Source: an uncultured Muribaculaceae bacterium (GTDB lineage: Bacteria; Bacteroidota; Bacteroidia; Bacteroidales; Muribaculaceae). From it: a stretch of DNA of 26,563 nucleotides. The stretch spans positions 1-26,563 of the forward strand of contig CAJURN010000024.1 in the NCBI GenBank assembly GCA_910589055.1, written 5' to 3'. Shown piece by piece: positions 15,987-21,717 of the stretch (positions within the stretch are counted from its first letter, which is position 1; each line of letters starts with the position of its first letter). A model generated the notes under the pieces. That model was not told the DNA's origin. It made no database searches and was given only the letters and a program-made list of their open reading frames with translations. The position numbers and the translations under genes were made by a program.

Positions 15987-16019
15987 AAAAAAGAAGAGGA
16001 AGCCGTGGCCTCCTCCTTC
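15987..16019 (-). terminator. Terminator-like hairpin in the rimP leader (attenuator candidate)
   Basis: In minus-strand sense the arm at 16019-16007 pairs with 16004-15993: 12 pairs with one bulged base and one G-U, a 2-base tip that would open slightly, and then six T (15992-15987). This is a good Rho-independent terminator by form. It lies between the predicted promoter (16036-16066) and the rimP ATG, 14 bases before the latter. It could end readthrough from the GNAT gene, or attenuate the rimP-nusA-infB transcript. Confidence 0.75.
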
Positions 16020-16035
16020 TCTTGAAGATGTGATG

Positions 16036-16066
16036 CAAAATTAGTGTTTTTTTCGTCAATATGCAA
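16036..16066 (-). promoter_or_regulatory. Promoter of the rimP-nusA-infB-folK operon
   Basis: On the minus strand TTG (16066-16064), a 20-base spacer, and TAATTTTG (16043-16036) fit the TTTG / TAnnTTTG model. The transcript should start at about 16029 and carry a leader of about 55 bases that includes the hairpin at 15987-16019. Confidence 0.72.
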
Positions 16067-16113
16067 CCTGCAAGCCCCGGACGGGTGGTATTGCATATTA
16101 AAATTTAAGATGA

Positions 16114-16138
16114 TTAAACAAAGTATAACTTAGTTTAA
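16114..16138 (-). terminator. AT-rich inverted repeat over the GNAT stop codon
   Basis: TTAAAC (16114-16119) pairs with GTTTAA (16133-16138), and AGT (16122-16124) with ACT (16128-16130). The structure covers the GNAT stop. It is AT-rich and lacks a T-run, so it is at best a weak 3'-end structure. Confidence 0.35.
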
Positions 16139-17263
16139 CATCTTTTTCCATGCTCTGCGTCTGCGGTGCTGGCGACGTTCGAAGTATTCCCACTGCTTCT
16201 GCACGTTGTCGTTGATTTCAAGCTCGGGATTGGTTTCGGCAAATTTGTATCCGTTCTGACGGTAGCAGGGGATGAGGTCGCAGAAAATCAGGGCGTTCAC
16301 TCCCTTGCTCTGATATTCGGGCTTGACGGCCACGAGCAGCAGATCCACTACGTCGCTGTGGCCTTTGATGGCGCGCAGCAGAGGCCACCAGCCGAAGGGG
16401 AAGAGCCGTCCGCGGCTTTTGCGCAGCGCCTCGGAAAGCGAAGGCATCGAAATGCCCACAGCCACAAGTCGGTCGTCGCCGTCGACAACCAGGGCCACGT
16501 CGTTGAGCCGCAGTATGCCGAGATACTGGGAGATATAGTGGTCAATCTGGCGCGGAGTCAGAGGAGTATAGCCGTACAGGTCGGCGTAGGCTTCGTTCAC
16601 GAGGTCGAAAATCGCCTGGCCGTATTGCTCCTTGAGTTTCTTGCGGGATGTGAACTTGATTACGCGGAGGTTGTATTTGCGGGCAACGATATCGCTGATG
16701 CGCTGGAACTTCTCGGGAATGGCATCCGGCACGGCTATGCGGAATTCAATCCAGTCGATTTCCTTCTCGAATCCCATGCGTTCCATGTGGTCGCGGTAGT
16801 AGGGATAATTGTAGATGGTTGCCATGGTGCTCATTTCGTCGAAGCCTTCGATGAGCATGCCCTCGCGGTCGAGGTCGGTGAATCCGAGCGGGCCTACAAT
16901 CTGCGTCATGCCGCGTTCGCGTCCCCATTGCTCCACTGCGCGGAAAAGCGCGTCAACAACTTCCTTGTCGTCGATAAATTCCATGAATCCGAAGCGCACG
17001 GTCTTGTCGCCGGTCTTTTCATTGGCCTTGCGGTTGATGATTGCGGTGATTGCGCCCACGGGCTCGCCGTTGCGGAAAGCCATGAACGATTGCGACTCGC
17101 AGAATTCCGATGCGGGGTTGGTGTCGGGATTGAGGGTGTTGACGTCGTCAATCACCAGTGGCGGAACGTAGAAGTTGTTGCCTTTGTAATGGTCGATGCA
17201 GAAATTGACATACTGGCGGAGCTGGTCGCCGTCAGTGGATATGGGATGTACGAAAACAGACAC
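16130..17263 (-). CDS. GNAT-family N-acetyltransferase-like protein, conserved in Bacteroidales
   Basis: The 377-aa product has a GNAT fold by sequence: an N-terminal half with YYRDHMERMGFEKEIDWIEF and GPLGFTDLDREGMLIEGFD, and a C-terminal half with VVDLLLVAVKPEYQSKGVNALIFCDLI, where QSKGVN is in the place of the acetyl-CoA pyrophosphate loop. The total length suggests two GNAT-like lobes. Closely similar proteins occur across Bacteroides and relatives without a known substrate. Translation appears to begin at GTG (17263): an in-frame TAA lies two codons upstream and no ATG is available until residue 60. It follows the pseudokinase gene by 36 bases and is the last gene of the lrp-GH13-pseudokinase run. 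Substrate unknown. Confidence 0.8.
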   Translation of the reverse strand: MSVFVHPISTDGDQLRQYVNFCIDHYKGNNFYVPPLVIDDVNTLNPDTNPASEFCESQSFMAFRNGEPVGAITAIINRKANEKTGDKTVRFGFMEFIDDKEVVDALFRAVEQWGRERGMTQIVGPLGFTDLDREGMLIEGFDEMSTMATIYNYPYYRDHMERMGFEKEIDWIEFRIAVPDAIPEKFQRISDIVARKYNLRVIKFTSRKKLKEQYGQAIFDLVNEAYADLYGYTPLTPRQIDHYISQYLGILRLNDVALVVDGDDRLVAVGISMPSLSEALRKSRGRLFPFGWWPLLRAIKGHSDVVDLLLVAVKPEYQSKGVNALIFCDLIPCYRQNGYKFAETNPELEINDNVQKQWEYFERRQHRRRRAWKKMLN

Positions 17264-17299
17264 GGGTTAATTCTATATGGGATATATTCGTAAGATTTT

Positions 17300-18058
17300 T
17301 TACATTGCCGGGGGCACCGGACGGTATGGCGATGACAACCACGCCAAGAGAAGCACCATCACGGCCAGGAAAGCTATCACGAAGAGGTAGAGACGGCGCG
17401 AGGAACGGTTTTCCAGAGCCATGTGCACCTCTTGCATGTCGCGGTAGCGGTGACGCGGATTTTCGTCGAGACACTTCTTTGCAACACGTCGCAGAGTGGG
17501 GTCGGTCGTGCCGGTGGCCTCCAGGACTTCGGAGAGTACTTTTCCGTAGTTGTAGATGTCGTCGGCGGTTTCCTGCGGAGTCAGCGAGGGCCTTTGCTCG
17601 AAACCGACGTCAATCAGCTTCAGGTTGCCGATATTCTCGGTGAAGATGATGTTTTCGGGACGCAGCGGCGGATGCACGATGTGGTTTGTCTGGATGTATT
17701 CCAAGGCGTTGACGAGCTGATGACGCAGCTGGCTCACGTGAGCCGCCGTGACCTTACCCTCATTCAGGAGCTTGCGCAGGGTGTCGCCGTAGACGTCGTC
17801 GCACACGATACACCGTCCGATTCCGGGGATTTCCTCGAAATCGTTTATCATCACGATGTTGGGGTGGGCGAGATTATAGCGTACGTCGAATTCCCGTTCT
17901 ATCATTTCCATGTACTTGGGGTCGTCGCGGAATTCAGGTTTCAGGGTCTTTATCATGACCCATTTGCCGAATTTCTTGGCGGTGTAGATGTCGTAGAATT
18001 CCTCGTCCCATTCGGGCAGGTGCTCAATCTCGGTCCAGCGTGTGGCGTCCTGTGTCAT
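17300..18058 (-). CDS. Membrane-anchored protein-kinase-like protein, probably a pseudokinase
   Basis: The 252-aa product follows the eukaryotic-like Ser/Thr kinase layout, but with losses. Residues 20-40 hold the beta strands and a Lys in the VAIK position (WVMIKTLKP, Lys37); there is no GxGxxG loop before it. The helix-C Glu is likely Glu55, followed by LAHPNIVMINDF. The catalytic loop reads HPPLRPEN (129-136) instead of HRDLKPEN, so the catalytic Asp is replaced by Pro131; Asn136 is kept. The DFG motif reads DVG (150-152). The kinase lobe ends near 215 with RHRYRDMQEV, and one transmembrane helix (about 223-243) lies at the C-terminus with a short tail, so the kinase lobe faces the cytoplasm. 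It lies 19 bases after the GH13 gene and 36 bases before the GNAT gene. ATP binding may remain, but phosphotransfer is doubtful. Confidence 0.82.
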   Translation of the reverse strand: MTQDATRWTEIEHLPEWDEEFYDIYTAKKFGKWVMIKTLKPEFRDDPKYMEMIEREFDVRYNLAHPNIVMINDFEEIPGIGRCIVCDDVYGDTLRKLLNEGKVTAAHVSQLRHQLVNALEYIQTNHIVHPPLRPENIIFTENIGNLKLIDVGFEQRPSLTPQETADDIYNYGKVLSEVLEATGTTDPTLRRVAKKCLDENPRHRYRDMQEVHMALENRSSRRLYLFVIAFLAVMVLLLAWLSSPYRPVPPAM

Positions 18059-18077
18059 CTCGGGCGTTGTGTATTGA

Positions 18078-19502
18078 TTAGTTTACGGTAAGAATCACGT
18101 ATTGTCCCTGCTCGAGCGTTTCGGGCAGAGTGGCTGCCTCACCGGTCATGGCGTCAACCACGCCTTTTACGTCGGGAGCGGCGCCGGTGAATTTCACGGC
18201 GGCGGCTTCGGCTCCGAGGTTCACGGCCACAACGGTGGCTTTGTCGCCTGAGCGACGCTCGAATACGTATACGTCGGGCGACTCGGTGGCGAACGACTTC
18301 ATCGCTCCGGCGTCATGTCCGGCGGCGAGCTCTGTGCGCTTGTGCTTGAGGGCGTTCAGGCTCTGATAGAAAGCGAACCACTCGTTGCGCGGTTCCCATT
18401 CGGGGGCGTTGTCTTTTACAAAGAACTCAAATGCGCGGTTCATTCCGGTTTCCTGGCCGGTGTAGATCAGCGGCATGCCGGGCAGAGTGTATGACAGCAC
18501 GGCAAAGGCGGGCGCGAGCTTGCCGAGGCGCTCGAATTCCGTACCTTCCCACGAGTTGAGGTCATGATTGGTAATCATGTTCATCAGCATTGTTCCGGCA
18601 GGATATGAAGCTGCCTGGTCGGCGAGCAGAGAGTCGATGTCGGCGGCGTGCTTTGCGGCGAATGTGCGTGGCTTGTCGCTGCCGGGAGCCACGAAGGAGT
18701 ATTCGCCCGAAGTGGCGGCGATTTCGCTGAAGAGGTCTTTCATGGGCCAGTTGTAACCCATGTCGAAGGCATGCTCCTGCAGGCTGGGCTGTGAGGCCTC
18801 GGCGAGCATGAACACCGGACGTCCGGCAGCCTCGTCGAGCTTGGGACGCACTTCGTTCCAGAAATCCACGGGTACTTCCATGGCGACGTCGCAGCGGAAG
18901 CCGTCGATTCCGGCCTCGCGCAGCCAGAACGTGAGCGCGTCGGTCATGGCCTCGCGTGTTTCTGGCTTGGAGTAGTCGAGTTTATACACATCGGTCCAGT
19001 CGTAAGGACCGAACATTTCGCCCTTTTCGTTGCGGGCATAACGTTCGGGGTGTTCTGTCACCCATGCGTTGTCGCATCCGGTGTGGTTGGGCACCCAGTC
19101 GATTATCACCTTCATTCCGGCGGCATGAGCCGAGTCCACGAGTTCCTTGAAGTCGTCCATCGTGCCGAATTCGGGATTGACTCCCTTGTAGTCGGCCACA
19201 GCATAGTAGCTGCCGAGTTCGCCCTTGCGGTTGAGTTCGGAAATGGGATGGATGGGCATGAACCAGAGAATATCCACGCCGAGGTCTTTCAGGCGGGGAA
19301 GCTGACCCTGGAAAGCCTTGAAAGTGCCTTCGGGGGTATACTGGCGTGTGTTCACTTCGTAGATTACCGCGTTCTTGGCCCAGTCGGGGTGAGCCAGTGT
19401 TGTAGCTGCGGGAGTGTCCTCTGCTACTGTGGTCTCTGCTTTCGGGCTGCATGCTCCGAAAGTGAGCAGAGAGGCAAGAAATGCCGGAATGTATTTTTTC
19501 AT
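18078..19502 (-). CDS. GH13 alpha-amylase-family lipoprotein
   Basis: The 474-aa product is a secreted glycoside hydrolase of the GH13 (alpha-amylase) clan, acting on alpha-glucans. It begins with a lipoprotein signal peptide (lipobox FGAC, Cys18), so it is membrane-anchored outside the cytoplasm. Conserved regions are IDWVPNH (134-140, region I), GFRCDVAME (201-209, nucleophile Asp205), MLAEAS (232-237, acid/base Glu235) and TNHDLN (311-316, Asp314), i.e. all catalytic residues are present. The C-terminal 90 residues form the usual beta-sandwich domain (VYVFERRSGDKATVVAVNLG). Its family name suggests endo-acting starch or glycogen hydrolysis, but GH13 specificity cannot be read from these motifs. 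The gene lies 37 bases after lrp, with the pseudokinase gene next. Confidence 0.93.
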   Translation of the reverse strand: MKKYIPAFLASLLTFGACSPKAETTVAEDTPAATTLAHPDWAKNAVIYEVNTRQYTPEGTFKAFQGQLPRLKDLGVDILWFMPIHPISELNRKGELGSYYAVADYKGVNPEFGTMDDFKELVDSAHAAGMKVIIDWVPNHTGCDNAWVTEHPERYARNEKGEMFGPYDWTDVYKLDYSKPETREAMTDALTFWLREAGIDGFRCDVAMEVPVDFWNEVRPKLDEAAGRPVFMLAEASQPSLQEHAFDMGYNWPMKDLFSEIAATSGEYSFVAPGSDKPRTFAAKHAADIDSLLADQAASYPAGTMLMNMITNHDLNSWEGTEFERLGKLAPAFAVLSYTLPGMPLIYTGQETGMNRAFEFFVKDNAPEWEPRNEWFAFYQSLNALKHKRTELAAGHDAGAMKSFATESPDVYVFERRSGDKATVVAVNLGAEAAAVKFTGAAPDVKGVVDAMTGEAATLPETLEQGQYVILTVN

Positions 19503-19539
19503 GGGGCGAAGTAAGTATGTATTTGTGTATATGTGCGTC

Positions 19540-20004
19540 TTATTCCTCGAAGTTGATGGGGATTTCGCGTGCGATGGAGTGGTCGAGGGAAATGAGTGTT
19601 TCTGTTCCGGTTACGCCCGGAATCATCTGGATTTTGTTGTTGAGAAGATCCATCAGATGCTCGTTGTCGCGTGCGTAGAGCTTGATGAGCATTGTGTAGG
19701 GGCCTGTCGTGAAATGACATTCAACGATTTCGGGAATCTTCTCGAATTCGGGTACTACGTCACGGTACATTGCGCCGCGTTCGAGATTCACACCAATGTA
19801 GGTGCAGGTTGCATATCCGAGAATTTTGGGGTTTACGTGATAGCCCGAACCGGTGATGACCTTCATGTCGATAAGGCGCTGGAGACGCTGGTGGATTGCG
19901 GCACGTGACACGCCACATTCCATGGCTACGTCTTTTGAGGGAATACGTGCGTTGTGCATGACGATCTGAAGGATACGTCGGTCGAGATTGTCGATTTTTT
20001 CCAT
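19540..20004 (-). CDS. Lrp/AsnC-family transcriptional regulator
   Basis: The 154-aa product has the Lrp/AsnC layout: an N-terminal winged HTH (about 4-60, NLDRRILQIVMHNARIPSKD and GVSRAAIHQRLQRLIDMKVI) and a C-terminal RAM ligand-binding domain (about 68-150, CTYIGVNLERGAM, VECHFTTGPYTMLIKLYARD, IPGVTGTETLISLD). Members assemble into octamers or disc-like rings and respond to amino acids. The ATG at 20004 is preferred; an in-frame ATG at 20028 is possible and would be nearly leaderless with the promoter at 20037-20068. Its GH13 neighbour lies 37 bases downstream on the same strand. Confidence 0.93.
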   Translation of the reverse strand: MEKIDNLDRRILQIVMHNARIPSKDVAMECGVSRAAIHQRLQRLIDMKVITGSGYHVNPKILGYATCTYIGVNLERGAMYRDVVPEFEKIPEIVECHFTTGPYTMLIKLYARDNEHLMDLLNNKIQMIPGVTGTETLISLDHSIAREIPINFEE

Positions 20005-20036
20005 GATGGTTTTATGATTTGCTAACATTTTCGGTA

Positions 20037-20068
20037 CAAAATTACACATTTTTCGTCAAATCCACAAA
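20037..20068 (-). promoter_or_regulatory. Promoter of the lrp gene
   Basis: On the minus strand TTTG (20068-20065), a 20-base spacer, and TAATTTTG (20044-20037) fit the Bacteroidetes consensus fully. Transcription should start at about 20030, giving a leader of about 26 bases to the ATG at 20004. Confidence 0.78.
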
Positions 20069-20124
20069 ATTTTGCCAAAAAGCAGACGTAAAAACCCAAA
20101 AACCGTGGAATAATGTCACTTTTT

Positions 20125-20196
20125 GGGGATTATGGGAGTGATGGGGCTAATAGGACTGATGGGACTAATAGGACTGATGGGACTAATGAGTCCTAT
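20125..20196. repeat. Tandem 18-bp repeat (four imperfect copies, 9-bp sub-repeat)
   Basis: Copies start at 20125, 20143, 20161 and 20179; the second and third are GGGGCTAATAGGACTGAT and GGGACTAATAGGACTGAT. The unit itself is two related 9-mers, GGACTAATA and GGACTGATG. The last copy turns into GGACTAATGAGTCC, a 5-bp stem with a 4-base loop. No likely coding role: it lies between rnhB and lrp, both on the minus strand. Confidence 0.85.
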
Positions 20197-20276
20197 AATC
20201 CTTCCCTTACCTATTTTTCCTTTTTGCCTTTCCTTGCCTTTCCTTGCCTATTTACCTCTCCTCGCCTTCTCCTCGC
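20197..20276. other. Purine/pyrimidine-asymmetric intergenic stretch after rnhB
   Basis: On the plus strand this stretch is nearly all C and T, with repeated CCTTTCCTTG and CTCGCCT units; the rnhB transcript side is therefore GA-rich. I see no promoter or terminator in it. It continues from the 18-bp repeat and completes the 272-base rnhB-lrp gap. Confidence 0.6.
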
Positions 20277-20882
20277 CTATAAGAGCCGGAAGGTCATGCG
20301 GTGGAGCGGGCAGGGGCCGAATTCGGCTATGGCTTCGCGGTGGGCCTTGGTGGGGTAGCCTTTGTTGATGTTCCAGCCGTACATCGGATATTGCTCGTGG
20401 GCGCGGGCCATGAACATGTCGCGCTCGGTCTTGGCAAGAATCGAGGCGGCGGCAATGTTGGCAAAACGTCCGTCGCCCTTGACGTAAGTGGTCCACGGCA
20501 GGTCGAGATAGGGCCGGAAGCGATTGCCGTCCACAATCACGGCTCCCGGTTGCGGGTCAAGTGCGCTCAGGGCGCGGTGCATGGCCTCGATGGAAGCCTG
20601 GAGAATGTTTATCTTGTCAATCTCGGCGGCGTCAACAATGCCTATGCCGTAGGCCACGGCGCGTTCCATGATGATTTCGCGCAGCTCCATGCGGCGCTTT
20701 TCGGTAATCTGCTTGGAGTCGTTGAGCCAGGGATGGGAGAATTCGTCGGGCAGAATCACCGCCGCGGCATACACCGGGCCGGCCAGACATCCGCGTCCGG
20801 CCTCGTCGGTGCCTGCTTCCATGCGCCCGGCCACGCTGCATGCAGGCAGGGGAGTTTTCAGAGGTTTAACCGATGATGTCAT
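20277..20882 (-). CDS. rnhB: Ribonuclease HII
   Basis: RNase HII cuts RNA-DNA hybrids and misincorporated ribonucleotides in DNA. The 201-aa product has the N-terminal motif GTDEAGRGCLAGPVYAAAV (24-42, Asp26 and Glu27), NDSKQITEKRR (54-64), VIVDGN (115-120, Asp118) and the ILAKTERD segment (148-155, Asp155), i.e. the four catalytic acidic residues are all present. The C-terminus NKGYPTKAHREAIAEFGPCPLHR is typical. The chosen start overlaps the S24 regulator's end by 17 bases, indicating translational coupling; the ATG at codon 21 is a less likely alternative. The GA-rich repeat gap to lrp follows. Confidence 0.96.
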   Translation of the reverse strand: MTSSVKPLKTPLPACSVAGRMEAGTDEAGRGCLAGPVYAAAVILPDEFSHPWLNDSKQITEKRRMELREIIMERAVAYGIGIVDAAEIDKINILQASIEAMHRALSALDPQPGAVIVDGNRFRPYLDLPWTTYVKGDGRFANIAAASILAKTERDMFMARAHEQYPMYGWNINKGYPTKAHREAIAEFGPCPLHRMTFRLL

Positions 20883-21585
20883 AGTTCAGAATTGTTTCCA
20901 CGATATACATTCCCAAGATTTCGTTGCGCGGCAGCTCGATGTCGTCGTAGTCGGGATTGTCGCTGTGCAGGATAATCATTGATTTGTCGGGATGGCGGCG
21001 CACATATTTCACGAAGCGGTAATCCTCCACAATCACCACATAAATCTGTCCCCACGCTATGGTGGAGAGATTGCGCACGGGGCGGATGGATATGTAGGCG
21101 CCGTTCTTGATGCGCGGCTGCATCGAGTCGCCCGACACCTGGACTACCGGGTATTCGGGATTGACTCCCGGGAGCTTGACGTAGCCGATGATGCGGTCGT
21201 CGGTAAACATGCGCGACAGCGGAGTGCATCCGGCCGACACGTCGATGTCGTACACCGGGGCGCCTGCGGGCATGCGTTCGGCCACGGGTGCGCTTTCCTG
21301 AGGTGCCGCAATCTCGCGCGGGCCGCTCACCCTGGGGAAGGGAACATCATGGCCGTCGACGAGCCACTGCTTCGACACGCCGATGTTCACCACAAGCCGG
21401 TTGATAAAGGCCTCCGTGGGTGCGGCCTTTCGCGACAGCACTTTCGAGAGCTGCGAAGGGTCGATGTTGATAAGGTCGCTGAACTGGGCCTGGGTGCGCC
21501 TCGAGAGTTTTATGAGATACTTTATGCGGTCCACGATGTCGGCCGTTGGTTCGGGCATGCCGAGGGTGTCGAGTGAGTTTTGCAT
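20866..21585 (-). CDS. HTH (XRE-type) regulator with a LexA-like S24 peptidase domain
   Basis: The 239-aa product joins an XRE/Cro-CI-type HTH (about 14-75, RRTQAQFSDLINIDPSQLSKVL) to a C-terminal S24 LexA/CI-type domain (about 110-235). The catalytic pair is visible: Ser154 in SGDSMQP and Lys193 in FVKYVRR. An Ala-Gly pair (118-119, DVSAGC) lies before the domain where the autocleavage site would be, but its context is not conclusive, and Bacteroidales members of this family need not cleave. The frame is open to 21669; the ATG at 21585 is chosen because it lies 24 bases after the predicted transcription start. The gene overlaps rnhB by 17 bases. Phage-repressor origin or stress regulation are both possible. 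Confidence 0.88.
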   Translation of the reverse strand: MQNSLDTLGMPEPTADIVDRIKYLIKLSRRTQAQFSDLINIDPSQLSKVLSRKAAPTEAFINRLVVNIGVSKQWLVDGHDVPFPRVSGPREIAAPQESAPVAERMPAGAPVYDIDVSAGCTPLSRMFTDDRIIGYVKLPGVNPEYPVVQVSGDSMQPRIKNGAYISIRPVRNLSTIAWGQIYVVIVEDYRFVKYVRRHPDKSMIILHSDNPDYDDIELPRNEILGMYIVETILNYDIIG

Positions 21586-21615
21586 GTCGGTGAGGATATG
21601 ATGGGAATACGTTTG

Positions 21616-21646
21616 CAAATATACAATTAAAATTGTTATCAGGCAA
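21616..21646 (-). promoter_or_regulatory. Promoter of the S24 regulator-rnhB pair
   Basis: On the minus strand TTG (21646-21644), a 20-base spacer, and TATATTTG (21623-21616) match the consensus. Transcription should start at about 21609, giving a 24-base leader to the ATG at 21585. It lies just after the terminator of the upstream EEP gene. Confidence 0.75.
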
Positions 21647-21655
21647 GTAGTGTTG

Positions 21656-21692
21656 AAAAACAGGCGCAACTCCGTTGCCGGGGTTGCGCCTG
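21656..21692 (-). terminator. Rho-independent terminator of the EEP gene
   Basis: CAGGCGCAAC (21661-21670) and GTTGCGCCTG (21683-21692) form a perfect 10-bp GC-rich stem with a 12-base loop. On the minus strand five T (21660-21656) follow. It lies 25 bases after the EEP stop codon. Confidence 0.9.
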
Positions 21693-21717
21693 CGATGGTG
21701 GTTATGCGGAAGGTGTG

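Noticed and set aside
16166..17293. Plus-strand open frame of 375 codons opposite the GNAT gene
   Set aside because: Antisense to a conserved GNAT protein; composition is the mirror of the real gene and no family motif is seen.
20125..20196. CRISPR array
   Set aside because: The units are directly adjacent 18-mers without unique spacers, and no cas genes are present.
20113..20368. Plus-strand frames giving a repetitive MGIMGVMGLIGLMG peptide or an NRTDGT peptide
   Set aside because: The repeats come from the intergenic 18-bp array, and the frames then run antisense into rnhB; no start signals.
21229..21240. Certain autocleavage of the S24 regulator at Ala-Gly
   Set aside because: The Ser/Lys pair is intact, but the residues around Ala118-Gly119 are not a clear LexA/CI cleavage context, so cleavage is left open.
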